From positions 144,321,081-144,385,080 of the forward strand of contig CP092865.1 of assembly GCA_030710605.1 (NCBI GenBank): 64,000 nucleotides of DNA. Reading direction: 5' to 3'. The translations under genes and the position numbers were made by a program. Positions 26,801-34,900 of the stretch are shown piece by piece. Origin of the DNA: Cordylochernes scorpioides. Its lineage: Eukaryota > Arthropoda > Arachnida > Pseudoscorpiones > Chernetidae. Each line of letters opens with the position of its first letter. Position 1 is the first letter of the stretch. Below the pieces are notes generated by a model, which did no database searches, had not been told where the DNA came from, and saw only the letters and a list, made by a program, of their open reading frames with translations.

Positions 26801-26929
26801 GGTCCTGGGGGGGATGAGCCAGGAAGCCAGAGTCACATTCATAAGCCACAGAGGTGTTGTTCACCAGCAGGAGTTGGGGGGAGAATAGAGGGGTGGCGTG
26901 GGGGACTACTGGGGGGAGTGGGCACAGCA
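2639..26929 (-). CDS. Multi-CCP (sushi) type I membrane protein gene, left copy (disrupted)
   Basis: Mirror copy of the right-arm gene with the same exon order and phases plus an extra CCP b exon: a (26729-26929), b1 (21318-21522), b2 (17804-18007), c, d, e, f, linker, g and TM. As written it is not fully open. Exon b1 has one extra C that shifts the frame, and exon e has one extra base near its 5' edge that leads to a stop if the usual acceptor is used. These could be real allelic lesions, alternative exons or base-call errors. The exons are otherwise nearly identical to the right copy. No upstream exon is visible before the central gap. Confidence 0.85.
3031..3190. repeat. Foldback element, single arm
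   Basis: One arm only, starting GATAAAGCACAATTTGG, with the motif TGACGGTAACAG in which the TTTC (GAAA) part is deleted. The right-arm equivalent is about 57222-57352. Confidence 0.7.
3653..3711 (+). mobile_element. Micro-LINE (LINE-A 3' end), left arm
   Basis: Only the last about 60 bases of LINE-A: starts GCTCGAGGAGCATG and ends GGGGATAAGAAACAAC. Flanked by AAAATATAGA repeats. The allelic copy is 56676-56737. Confidence 0.85.
4010..5053 (-). mobile_element. Penelope-like element (5'-truncated), left arm only
   Basis: Absent at the same Helitron site on the right arm (56390 region) and flanked by the 12-bp duplication ATATATTTTAAT (3998-4009 and 5042-5053). It encodes an RT end and a GIY-YIG endonuclease on the minus strand. 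Its 3' part has the motif GTAGAAGGGC...GCCCGAAAGC, a degenerate hammerhead-like core, and a terminus (CCTCCAGGGAAAAG) that recurs at 31103-31435. Confidence 0.85.
4238..5052 (-). CDS. Penelope-like RT C-terminus plus GIY-YIG endonuclease (fragment)
   Basis: An open frame of about 270 codons ends at a TAA at 4238-4240. It enters from the truncated 5' end, so there is no start codon. Near the N-terminus it reads LPFLDIKIIR and TTVYYKPSFNPDY, typical of the end of Penelope RT. Further on, C-x2-C is followed by YVGETGRHL, the GIY-YIG nuclease core with the Penelope zinc-finger-like Cys pair. It lacks the RT catalytic YADD part. It has no stops, so the insertion is young, in line with its absence on the other arm. 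Confidence 0.85.
6902..7307. mobile_element. Mariner-type hairpin MITE, left arm
   Basis: Terminal inverted repeats of about 180 bases starting CAGGGTGATTCAAAAAAATG, flanked by TA. The centre is a GC-rich, CpG-dense block (7078-7134) unlike its surroundings. It adjoins the Helitron 3' end. No transposase. Confidence 0.85.
7494..7652 (-). CDS. CCP exon g, left copy
   Basis: 159 nt, phase 1-1. Ends in TTC T before GTGAGT, so the last Cys is completed by GT of the TM exon at 2853. Confidence 0.92.
7665..8133 (-). mobile_element. Internally deleted LINE-A in the linker-CCP g intron, left arm
   Basis: The part near 7845-8133 matches the LINE-A 5' region (compare 45400-45720). The part near 7665-7735 matches a decayed LINE-A 3' end (AGAGGCCGC, TTGTGTAATC, GGGGAT). 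The body between is missing. It fills most of the 538-base intron, and its tail lies next to the acceptor of exon g. Confidence 0.7.
8191..8259 (-). CDS. Ser/Thr/Pro-rich linker exon, left copy
   Basis: 69 nt encoding the same 23-residue Ser/Thr/Pro spacer as 53162-53230, with the same splice signals. Confidence 0.85.
8344..8510. repeat. Short inverted-repeat MITE, left arm
   Basis: Ends TATATAAAAGGGCGTACCT and its near complement, with A/T runs inside. The counterpart is 52911-53079. Confidence 0.7.
8596..8790. repeat. Hairpin MITE, left arm
   Basis: Long inverted repeat with ends AAGGCATCTCC and inner motif GCCATCTGTCGGAATAAATA. The right-arm copy is 52622-52817; a related copy split by a LINE-B fragment is 25108-25536. 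Confidence 0.75.
9015..9080. repeat. Single VNTR unit, left arm
   Basis: One copy of the unit that is repeated about 12 times at 51135-51889 on the right arm. Confidence 0.85.
9066..9315 (-). mobile_element. LINE-D 3' fragment, left arm
   Basis: Encodes a LINE C-terminal motif (HYLFDCAALSEERRKL), then a short GC hairpin and a (GTT)n tail at about 9063-9075 on the minus strand. The right counterpart is 50885-51150. Confidence 0.65.
9733..10269. repeat. 118-bp satellite, about 5 copies, left arm
   Basis: Tandem unit of 115-120 bases containing CTTAAGTTTTGTCCATGGG and CAATAAAGGTCA. Five copies here, ten on the right arm. No coding content. Confidence 0.95.
10510..10856. repeat. CAATGG-type minisatellite, left arm
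   Basis: Degenerate 12-15-base units around ACAACAATGGTACAACAATGG in the intron directly after exon f. The frames through it are open only because of the repeat. Confidence 0.9.
10866..11033 (-). CDS. CCP exon f, left copy
   Basis: 168 nt, phase 1-1, open. Separated from exon e by a 56-nt intron, one of the shortest in the gene, with GTGAGT and TGTGCAG ends. Confidence 0.92.
11090..11267 (-). pseudogene. CCP exon e, left copy (1-nt insertion)
   Basis: 178 nt against 177 on the right. One base is inserted just after the start (CTGTGCCAGTGTCC here, CTGTGCCGTGTCC on the right). With the usual acceptor the frame shifts and reaches TGA after about 14 codons. The insertion creates a new AG, but splicing there would not restore phase 1. 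The rest of the exon is intact. Confidence 0.8.
11304..11463. mobile_element. T1 MITE (mariner-type), left arm
   Basis: Ends near CAGTAGAACCTCCCT and its complement with TA flanks; about 160 bases. A highly repeated family in this window. Counterpart 48134-48293. Confidence 0.85.
12200..12359. mobile_element. T2 MITE (mariner-type), left arm
   Basis: 160 bases with ends CAGTTAAACCTGTCTATA and its complement, TA flanks. The inner region also reads as an inverted repeat (GCACCC...GGGTGC). Counterpart 41123-41282. Confidence 0.85.
12468..12790 (-). mobile_element. tRNA-headed SINE, left arm
   Basis: Decayed SINE; its tail complement (TATCCCTAGTAAATG) is at the low coordinate. Right counterpart 40715-41018. 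Confidence 0.7.
12989..13022 (+). ncRNA. Hammerhead-ribozyme-like core
   Basis: Same 34-base layout: CTGAAGA, GGTAACA stem closing on TGTTACT with a G-U pair, GAAA, CGTC. ACACAC after the GTC pairs in part with TTTTGT before the core. Confidence 0.5.
13204..13724. repeat. Inverted-repeat element, left arm
   Basis: Long terminal inverted repeats containing CTTTTATACATAATACAAAC and AAAAAATATATTGG. No transposase. Counterpart about 39356-39866. Confidence 0.65.
13990..14312 (+). mobile_element. tRNA-headed SINE, left arm
   Basis: tRNA-like head with A box TGGTCTAAACTG and B box GGTTCCAATTCC, a conserved body, then TAGGGATAAGCAAAAAA tail. Right counterpart 38745-39092. About 100 bases from exon d. 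Confidence 0.85.
14420..14596 (-). CDS. CCP exon d, left copy
   Basis: 177 nt, phase 1-1, after an acceptor with a GT-rich tract. Sushi domain with VDCGLPDPP, FEC, LHC, GNWS and PPTC, matching the right copy. Confidence 0.92.
14769..15740 (-). mobile_element. LINE-C insertion with internal inverted duplication, left arm only
   Basis: Flanked by the 14-bp repeat ATAGTCAGTGATTA; the right arm has no LINE here. The 3' end on the minus strand reads GGATAAGNA. About 14889-15010 and 15090-15195 are inverted copies of the same coding stretch, giving a local hairpin, like a twin-priming product with duplication. The minus frame to about 15506 reads GVPGNEEADRLAKEG (RNase H) and CTRCKTEEATPQHILNC. 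Confidence 0.8.
16086..16189. mobile_element. T1 MITE, left arm only
   Basis: Short internally deleted copy with TA flanks, about 70 bases from exon c. The right arm has a foldback element at almost the same site. A further decayed copy lies at about 15867-16018. Confidence 0.8.
16259..16456 (-). CDS. CCP exon c, left copy
   Basis: 198 nt, phase 1-1, same acceptor and donor as on the right arm. All four Cys and the Trp are kept. Confidence 0.9.
16625..16910 (-). mobile_element. LINE-A 3' fragment, left arm
   Basis: Decayed 5'-truncated LINE-A with the GATAAG tail at its low-coordinate end. The right counterpart is split by LINE-B (about 35690-35732 and 37071-37305). Confidence 0.8.
17485..17700 (-). 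mobile_element. SINE, 5'-truncated, left arm
   Basis: SINE body and tail (GGGATAAGC) lacking the tRNA head, inserted in duplication block 2 only. Confidence 0.75.
17804..18007 (-). CDS. CCP exon b copy 2, left arm (intact)
   Basis: 204 nt, phase 1-1, open, near identical to the right exon b. With b1 it lies in two diverged intronic blocks (about 17180-18110 and 20900-21610). The exons are far more alike than the introns around them. Confidence 0.9.
18599..18773. mobile_element. T1 MITE in the left-only block
   Basis: Near full-length copy lying between the two CCP b exons. Confidence 0.75.
19211..19570 (-). mobile_element. LINE-D-like 3' fragment, left-only block
   Basis: (GTT)n tail, a terminal hairpin (AAGACA-ATAG-TGTCTT) and a coding end with GHLFHCPFLQEKRLEI on the minus strand. 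Confidence 0.65.
20900..21610. repeat. Tandem duplication block 1 (CCP b1 and flank), left arm
   Basis: Partner of 17180-18110. Upstream of its exon the sequence matches the right arm before 35068. Confidence 0.85.
21318..21522 (-). pseudogene. CCP exon b copy 1, left arm (frameshifted)
   Basis: 205 nt against 204 in the other two copies. An extra C in the run before CACTGGGCC shifts the frame after about 25 codons, so Cys 2-4 of the sushi domain fall out of frame. Splice sites are intact. It belongs to a tandem duplication whose other copy is 17804-18007. A sequencing error is possible. Confidence 0.8.
22732..23013. repeat. Foldback element
   Basis: Full inverted-arm copy, equivalent to about 33559-33855 on the right arm. 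The core motifs read CCAAAATGTC, so the GAAA is damaged in both arms. Confidence 0.75.
23543..23702. mobile_element. T2 MITE, left arm
   Basis: Second T2 copy, with the same termini and TA flanks. Counterpart 32848-33040. Confidence 0.85.
23710..24490. other. Intronic sequence without recognised content
   Basis: Matches parts of 31500-32840 on the right arm. Contains a decayed hammerhead-like motif near 23740 but no gene. Confidence 0.5.
24490..24722. repeat. Foldback element, subfamily 2
   Basis: Inverted arms beginning AAGACCTAATCC and including the CTGATGA core. A related, shorter copy is at 32100-32270 on the right arm. Confidence 0.7.
24617..24650 (+). ncRNA. Hammerhead-ribozyme-like core, subfamily 2
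   Basis: This subfamily has the canonical CTGATGA, a GGTGACA/TGTTGCC stem with a G-U pair, GAAA and TGTC. It sits in a second foldback family (about 24500-24720) with different outer ends (AAGACCTAATCCAAAT). The sequence differs from family 1, yet core and stem are kept. Confidence 0.5.
25108..25536. repeat. Hairpin MITE split by a LINE-B fragment
   Basis: Inverted repeat of the same family as 8596-8790. A LINE-B 3' end sits at 25320-25466. Confidence 0.75.
25320..25466 (-). mobile_element. LINE-B 3' fragment, about 145 bases
   Basis: Ends with the LINE-B GATAAGAAAGAAGAAG tail on the minus strand and is flanked by a perfect 14-bp duplication GTTGATATTTATTC. Confidence 0.88.
25600..26150 (+). 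pseudogene. Mariner transposase relic
   Basis: The frame at 25861-26043 reads WVPHSLTDEQ and SIITGNENWLY, the region around the first catalytic Asp of mariner transposases. That Asp (usually TGDE) is Asn here. Flanking frames are broken by stops. No counterpart was found on the right arm. It could once have mobilised the mariner-type MITEs, which is inference. Confidence 0.7.
26729..26929 (-). CDS. CCP exon a, left copy
   Basis: 201 nt, phase 1-1, matching the right exon a. Here the upstream intron is present: the acceptor GTGCAG is visible and supports the start placed at the edge of the right contig. Confidence 0.9.
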
Positions 26930-27036
26930 CTGCACCACCATACTTACTTACTTGTAGTACAGTAATGTCCTGTTGGAGGTCAGTTGTTGGTTGGAAGTTT
27001 GCTTGGAGAAATATACATGGCTACATATCTTAAGTC

Positions 27037-27100
27037 TTCTTCTTTCTTATCTCCACTCAATCATATTAGGGCATCAAGCTTGTAAAGCTTGAGAAAAAGA
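27037..27100 (-). mobile_element. LINE-B 3' end
   Basis: Short 3' fragment with a GATAAGAAAGAAG tail and the terminal hairpin AAGCTT-TAC-AAGCTT. Confidence 0.75.
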
Positions 27101-27114
27101 AATTTGACAACTAT

Positions 27115-27192
27115 CATGTTGTTGTTGTTGTTGTTTCTTATCCCCTTGTGTAAAGATTACACGAATTCCATGAGTTCATGCTCCTCGAGCGA
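27115..27192 (-). mobile_element. Micro-LINE (LINE-A 3' end)
   Basis: Starts at GCTCGAGGAGCATG, ends in (AAC)n, and is flanked by the perfect 13-bp duplication GACAACTATCATG. Confidence 0.92.
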
Positions 27193-27651
27193 CAACTATC
27201 ATGATTGGGTGAAGTAGAATGCATCTGCCTTTGTCATTAAGACTGGGAGCACTATTCAGTGGCAGGCCGACTTAGCTCCAAAAGAAATGGCCGCCTCTGA
27301 CATGAGGAACAGACACCATGTGCAGCCGCTTCTAACATGGAGTACAAACACTGCTCATCCTGTATCCCTGGATTAGGAGTCCTTACGCAAAATCATAAGG
27401 CAAAAGGTTTCTTTTAAAAGAATATCTTAGGTTATATAATTGCCTTATGATTTCGTGCTTTTTACATATGGCTACATCAACCAATTTGTTTATATTTAGT
27501 TACCAACCTTTCAGTGACTTACTGTCACTTTTCTCAGAAGAATGATTCCCCTGAGGAGAGAGTACAAGCGAGTCACTGAAACACTGGGAACAAGATTAAA
27601 AAAAATTGTTTGATTTAAATGTCTTGTTAAAGATGGAATTATTAGCGTCTC

Positions 27652-28020
27652 TCTTTTTTTTACTTATCCTTTCATTAGTCTAAATTAGAAAAGATCTTGG
27701 AGGTTGTGCTCATAAAGAAGTTCAAAAAACTCTTCTTGGTTCTCTGTACAGGGATCTCTTGTCCTTTCCAATACAATTTAGTATATGTTGGGGAGTGGCC
27801 TCCACCGTTTTGCACCTAGTGCACATGGGGAAGCTTTTGGCTCCCTCTTTATAAACTAGAGGGTGCAGGTGACCAGATTTCCATCTGGCTAACTGTGTCG
27901 ACTTCTTTCTGTTTAGTTGGAGGGTCTGTTTTTTGGGGTTTTCTATTTGGTACCAAGAATGATGGAAGCTATCTCTATGGTTCCTTATCAGTTGTAGTTT
28001 TAGTTTGTTAATATGGTCTC
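27652..28020 (-). mobile_element. LINE-C 3' fragment
   Basis: LINE-C 3' end with A-run tail, then coding remnants similar to 15117-15400. Confidence 0.75.
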
Positions 28021-28249
28021 TCTTTTAAAAGAGAGGACAAACAACAATCCTAGAAAACATTGCTCCACATACTCCTCTCAGTCTATAAGACCCAACATTC
28101 CAGTTTTAGTTGTCAGCATGCATCAGTTTGATGGCATTCATGATTGTAGAAATCCATCCTATTCATCATTAAAAAGAAATAGCACTGAATAAGTCTGACA
28201 TACAGACTGTGCTATATATTGTTTACTTATGTTGTTTAAACAGGCTCTA

Positions 28250-28316
28250 GCTTGAGGAGCATGAACTCATGGAATTCATGTAATCTTTACACAAGGGGAT
28301 AAGAAACAACAACAAC
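28250..28316 (+). mobile_element. Micro-LINE (LINE-A 3' end)
   Basis: Starts GCTTGAGGAGCATG, ends GGGGATAAGAAACAAC, with ACAGGCTCT on both sides. Confidence 0.9.
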
Positions 28317-28617
28317 AAACAGGCTCTTGTACTTTACAACAGAAAGAGCTGTGCACAAAGCAAAAACTACTTCTGAAATTTCTACAATTCCAAAAGCCTC
28401 TTTCCGTAATCTTGTTAAACATCATCATCATGAATAAACTTTCAAGTGCAGGCTATATAACCAAGATGAACATGCAATAGCTTGAGTGGCTCTGGTAGCT
28501 TTAATGGGAAAAATCACTTGGAATGTTTACTAATAATGAGCCAAGACTTCTCAAATATTTTTTTGTTCATCTTCAATTTACAGAAATTTGTTGAATATTC
28601 TCATCCTCAACATACAG

Positions 28618-28717
28618 NNNNNNNNNNNNNNNNNNNNNNNNNNNNNNNNNNNNNNNNNNNNNNNNNNNNNNNNNNNNNNNNNNNNNNNNNNNNNNNNNNN
28701 NNNNNNNNNNNNNNNNN
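28618..28717. other. Assembly gap, exactly 100 N
   Basis: One hundred N, a common placeholder for a scaffold join of unknown length. It sits at the symmetry centre of the palindrome, so the inverted layout depends on a scaffolding decision and not on continuous sequence. Confidence 0.99.
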
Positions 28718-28720
28718 CAG

Positions 28721-28921
28721 TGCTGTGCCCACTCCCCCCAGTAGTTCCCCACGCCACTCCTCTATTCTCCCCCCAACTCCTGCTGGTGAACAACACCTCT
28801 GTGGCTTATGAATGTGACTCTGGCTTCCTGGCTCATCCCCCCCAGGACCCTCTGGAGTCTCGGTGTCTGGTGGAGGGCACTCAGGCTTCTTGGTCTCTCC
28901 CTTCTTTCTCTTGCTTTGCCA
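28721..28921 (+). CDS. CCP exon a, right copy
   Basis: 201 nt, phase 1-1, acceptor CAG at 28718-28720 and donor GTAAGT at 28922. It encodes one sushi domain with Cys in LCP, YEC, SRC and FSC, a Trp in QASW and an N-glycosylation sequon (NNTS). The preceding intron is lost in the gap. Confidence 0.9.
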
Positions 28922-31900
28922 GTAAGTGCCCTGCCTGCTTACTTACCTCTTCTTTCCCATGGCATTCTCTCTTCTTTCCCACTACATACCAGCACAAATC
29001 TTGTTCTTTTTTCACCCTGGACTTAAGATTCTGTGATAGTTGTGTCTCTGGATAAGTGCGGTAACTGAAGTTTTTGACTAAGGATCAATAAACAATGTTT
29101 AATGTACCCTTTAGGATAAAGTGTTTCTTTTTTAATAGGCCATGTTGGTACAAGCTTTCAAACACAATTGTTCATCTACAGGTATTAAACTAACCACTAC
29201 AGAAGGACATTAATATGGCCATTGTAACAAATAAGGTTAATTTAATTGATAAGGCACAATTTCAATTTCAGTACTTTTGTCTGAAGATGGTAACAATGCT
29301 GTTACCGAAACGCCACACACTATTTATTTATTTGGATTTGGTCTTATTACCTTGTGTTTAAGGTTAATTTAAATGTCCTTTTGGCCATCTTTATGTTGTA
29401 GTGATTAGTTTAAATATCTGTTGAAGAACCAAAGTGCTTGAAAGAGCTGTCAATATATTCTATTAAACTCTAAGACAGTAGCAGTTGTTTACAGATCCTT
29501 AGTCCAACTATCTCTGGGTGATATTACCAAGGGGTATGTTTTGTTATTCTGACTAGGGGTCTCTTTGTCTTATCTTTCTCTGTCATACACCATCCTGTAC
29601 CCATAGAGAACTCCTTGAGGTTAGCTACTCACAACATTGGTAGGCAACATTTTTACCTTGGGGTAAAATTTGACTCTGGGTGAGTGTAGTAATTTAGGAT
29701 TTGTGATGGTTAGGTAAGTGCTCCATGACTGATGTGCCGCCTGTTGCATACTGGTTTTTGCATTAAACTATGCTAGGCATCTTGCTCCATTTACAAGCAT
29801 GTATGAAAATATCTCATTAATTACAATTCTTTATGACTATTATCTATTCATATACAGTAGAACCTCCATGAGAGGACACTTATGCTAGAGGACACCTCTC
29901 TGCAAAGGACAGTTTTCATTTGCAAAATTACCATTTTTACTATTTTGTAACTCTCCGGTAAGAGAACATGTCTCCTAAAGGATACTTTGGCTCTGCAACT
30001 AGATATTGTCCATTACAGGGAAGTTCTATTGTATATATACAAATAAAGGTCACATCTGTCAAAACTAGACTCCATCTATTGATCATCTCCACAAACTAGC
30101 AGCCTCAGGTTGGTGACAAAGCCACAACATCAGCTTTGTTAAACTGAGAAGCCCCCACTTGAAGACCATGGTTTCAGGCTAATGGCCCTTGTCAGTCCAG
30201 GGCAGACTTTATTCCATGAGAGAGAGAGAGATCCACAAGGGATCAAATAAAATCTTCACAATTTGCCAAAGAGGTGTTTAGCTGGCAAAGTGGCTAGGCT
30301 ATATCTCTGGTCAAAATATAATTTTGTCTGGAGGATAATACTCTCTAAAAATAAAGGTCGTCTCTCCCGTCAAAATTGATGTCAAAACTAGACACCATCC
30401 AACATTGTGACTTTGTCAACAACCCGTGTTTGCTAGTTTATGAAGACAGTCACTGGATGATGTCTTAGTTTTGACATCTGTTTTGATGGGAGACAGGTGA
30501 CCTTTTTTTTAATAGATCATTATCCTCCCAGCAAATTTTCCAATTAACAATATACATATATAAATATATGTATATACTAAAATAAACTATTCATTGGAAA
30601 ATATGCAATATAAACACACACACTGAGAGAAGAATAACAAAAACAATCACAAGACTCGGAATTAAACACTATAAAGAGATGACAATACATCCAGATGGCA
30701 CATGAGCCTACAGGACATGTAACAATTGTCCTGGTGTGGAACTAACACCTACCCACATATTCTTATGTTCAGAAATGGCTGCAGCCTTGCAGAAAATTGA
30801 CATGGACCCAGAACAGCAGCTTTACACACCCAAGATAGAGAACATTGTGACTGCTATGATAGAGATGTATGGAGATATCTGAGGCTCTTCATTGTACACA
30901 AAAAGAACAGCAATAAAATTAGCGAATATGAACCTATTTGTTTTTAAATTCTCTCCTATATTTCAAGTATTGCCCAAGTGTAGAAATAGCTATAAGTGTA
31001 CCGTAGGTATAGAAAGGTAGCAGGGCACTTTTCTAATTATATGTAGGTACACAGATTGTTGTCCAAATACTATCATGATTTGAGTAAACTCAATCATTCC
31101 TCCAGGGAAAAGTGCCTTTTCAAAAACATTTTTATTGTTCTCTAGCTTTCGGGTACGGATGTCCTTCTACAGGAGAAAACTTGGTATAATGATACGCCAA
31201 TAGAAGACGAGTTAATGTAAAAAATATTTATATGTAAAAAATAATATTTTTTATATCTATAGAATTTTATAAAATTATGTAAAATAGTATCCGATTATAT
31301 TTAACTTGTGTTCTATTGCCGTATCATTATACCATGTTTTCTACTGTAGAAGGGTGTCCATGTCTGAAAGCTAGAGAACAATAAAAATGTTTTAAAAAGA
31401 AACTTTTCCCTGGAGGAATGATTGATTTTACTTAATATTGATACAAGGGATTATTTTATTGAACTATCATGATATGTTATCACATTGCTATGATAATAAA
31501 TTCACACCTGACACCATTATCTGGGCTCATTCTATGGAGTTGTTGCTTCACACAGCATTCTTTTGACAAGTAGCCTCTGGAGTTAGCCTGTCAAATACAT
31601 TTGGTGTTTTGAAGTGCCATGTAGAAGGTGAAAGACACACACACCAAAGTCTGGAGCAAGAACCCGCTAGATATAGGTTGACAAAGAGAGAAGTCCAACT
31701 GAGTGAGGAGTGACATGAACACAGTGTCAGAGAAAACTCCTCCCTAATGATTGATTCTAAATTTTCTTTCTTCTTCCTCAGAAGAATTGGAAAATAAACC
31801 CCGGGGGTCCAATAATTTTGAGGAGGCCAAGTTTATGACCTTCTGCAAAAAGGGGAGAATATTGCATCAGCCAACATGAACTGATAATGCTTAAATTCCT

Positions 31901-34900
31901 TTAATTGAGAACTTTTATATTTATCCTTTCAGATTGTTTTTATTGAATGCTTCATTGTACCATTATTGTGTGTGGCTTCTTAATATGTGACACATATGTT
32001 TGGCACTACATTCTGAAAGGTTTCAACATATCCTATGTTCTGAAAATTCTAAACTATTATAGATGTGTATGATTCTTTTAAAATTATTTCATACGCGTCT
32101 ATAATAGATGCAAGAAAATAAGACCTAATCCAAATAATTTAATTCGTTAACACCATTGTTACCATCATCAGATAAGCTGTTACTGAAACGTCACACACTA
32201 TTAAATTATTTGGATTAGGTCTTATTTTATTGTAGATATAATCTATAATCCAAATTGTGGTTTATCATCGCGTCTATAATAATTTCAAATTTTCATAACA
32301 GATGGCGCACTAATGCATCATAATATCCTATGTTCACCATACCATTCTGGAGAACATCTTTAAGTTGGGGAATGTCATTTATTGGACTTGAGAACAAGGA
32401 TTTTTATTTTCTGTTCTTTTAGTGTTTCCCCACTTCTTGTTCCTCTATTTGTATGAATAGGACTTTTGTGCTTCATGTATTCTGGGCTGAAACAAGGTAA
32501 TAAGACCAAATCCAAATAAATAAATAGTGTGTGACATTTGGATTTGGTCTTATTACCTTGTTTTATAATCCAAATTGTGCCTTATCGTATTCTGGGCTGA
32601 TTTTGTATTGATGGATCTTGGAGCACACATCTCTCCTGCAATGAGGATTATCTCTCCTGCAATGAGGATTTCAAGGCATTGAGATTTTCTTGAGGTGACT
32701 GGGATTGGTTCTTTCTTCCTTTAATGTTCTCTATTGATTCCCAAGGTAACAAGACCACTTGAATACTTCCTATACAACATGTCGGTAAAGCATTGCTACC
32801 ATCTTTGGTAGCAAACAATTCTGAGAAAATAGAAGTTGAATAATATACAGTTACACCTGTCTATAGCACCCCCTCTAAATAACGCCTTCCTTTCTATAGC
32901 GCCTGATTTTAAATACGTAGTACGATGCGATTTACATTAAAAGTGACCTGTCTATAGCACCCCCTGTCTATATCACCCCCTCTCTATAGCACCCTATTTT
33001 GGTGAGTCCCAAGAGGGGGTGCTATAGACAGGTTTAGCTGTATATTATTAATAAAATTTATTTTAAATGTTTAATGGTATTTACCTAGTTCACTATAACC
33101 AGTTTACTAAGTGTAAAACAAGGATATAATAGGCTAGAATAATGATAAAGCACAATTTAGATTATAGATACAAGAAAATAAGACCTAATCCATGCTAGAA
33201 TAAATATGCTCATAAAGATTTTTTTTTGTTTTAACATATAAAAAAAAAAGTAACTTTCCAATAAGAGGACATCTCCCTGTAAAGAACACTTTAGCTTTGC
33301 AACTAGGTGTTGTCTTTTACAGGGAGGTTCTACTGTATATTGTTTCTGTACATATTTTTTCATATAAAAAATGTCAATATTTATACATATTTAAAGGAAT
33401 TACAGAAAAACTTTTGGGCATTGCCTTCTTTAACAGTTCTTATATTTAGCTGAAGAGAGAGAAGGCTGCATACATTGTAATTCCTTATAGGAAAAACTTG
33501 GAGTGTGTCACTTTTTACTCTTTTGAAAAAGTTATGGCTGTTTTCATTTATTTAGATCCAGACAATAAGGCACAATTTGAATTATAGATTATAAACATAA
33601 GGTAATAAGACCAAATCCAAATAAATAAATAAATAGTGTGTGACATTTTGGTAACAGCGTTGTTACCATCTTCAGACAAAAGTACTGAATGATTGAGTTG
33701 TAAAAACAACTCAAAAAGAACTGAATCATTCAGTACTTTTGTCTGAAGATGGCTACAACGCTGTTACCAAAATGTCACACACTATTTATTTATTTGGATT
33801 TGGTCTTATTACCTTGTGTTTATAATCTATAATTCAAATTGTGCCTTATCATTTTTATAGACTTCAATGGACCTAAGAAGTTTTAGATCCAGACATTTTG
33901 GTGAGAGATTTCCTTTCGCCCTTCTCTTAGGGAAATGGGTTGTTGAATTCTAGCATCTACTTATATACAGGATTTTCTAATATACATGTATGTGTGTGTG
34001 TGCAAAGCATAAAAAGGGTGTATATTAAGTATAATTAGAATAAAAAATGAAAAATTTAAATAATTCTAGTAATGTTAATAATTAAAATGTATAGGAAATA
34101 CAGTAGAACCTCTCTGTAAAGGACAGTACCTAGTTACAGAGCCAAAGTGTCTTTTACAGAGAAGTGTCCTCTTACAGGAGAGTTGCCTTTATTTTATATG
34201 TTAAAACAAAAAAAAAATCTTTATATGAAGAATATTATATTTATTATTATATAGCATATTATTAATTGTTTAACACTTAGTAAATGGTTAGAGTAAACTT
34301 GATACTAAATACCATTAAGCATTTGAAAGGAATATTATTTAACATATATATATTCTTTATACAACTTTGATTTTCTGAATTGGCCGCTAGTGGAAATATC
34401 TTATCATATGTAAAAATCAATAAATGATGCATTGGGAAGTGTATGTTGTTTGGAGGTATCCGCAAGTGTGAATGTATTTTTAATGGAAGGACAATTTTGG
34501 AGCTAAAAACTATCACTTGTATAGAGGTGTTTGCTAGTGCGAGTGTCAGATAAAGAAGGTTCTACTGCATATGCATAATATACATTTGACTCTTTTGTTA
34601 TTGCCAAAACCAGGAATCCTCTTGATCGCAGCAACTATGTTATACCAGTAGTATGGATGATTGTAAGCAGGAGTTGTGGCTGAGGTTGGCACAGAGAGGA
34701 GTCAAGCTGAGGTAGAGAGGGATAAACAAACCACTGGGAGTGTTTGGACAAGGATGGAGCAATCTCTCTTGGTCTTGTTGATCTTAGGTGTGAAAAACAG
34801 AGTTTTATATATCTACAGCACAACCTCTTTAATTCAACCCACCTTATTTCAACACACTTTATCTATAAAAATATAGATTGCCTCTCTTGTCAACATAGAT

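Larger units (their letters stand above)
600..26932 (-). repeat. Left arm of a giant near-palindrome
   Basis: The whole segment is collinear, as reverse complement, with 28718-59953. Anchors are the TM exon (2639-2853 vs 57516-57730), CCP exons g, f, e, d, c, b and a, the Helitron, and the mariner hairpin (6902-7307 vs 54125-54530). Matched unique sequence looks nearly identical by eye. Arm-specific sequence includes a Penelope-like insertion (4010-5053), a LINE insertion (14769-15740), a duplicated CCP exon block (about 17180-21610) and a mariner relic near 25.9 kb. Haplotype divergence explains this best. Confidence 0.97.
26933..28617. other. Left-contig sequence at the palindrome centre
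   Basis: This 1.7 kb lies upstream of CCP exon a in the left gene copy and has no counterpart, because the right contig starts at the exon. It holds LINE-B, LINE-A and LINE-C 3' fragments and no recognisable CCP exon or signal-peptide exon. Confidence 0.8.

Noticed and set aside
26933..28617. Search for a signal-peptide or C-type lectin exon upstream of CCP a
   Set aside because: Only LINE fragments and short random frames were seen, so no N-terminal exon can be supported.
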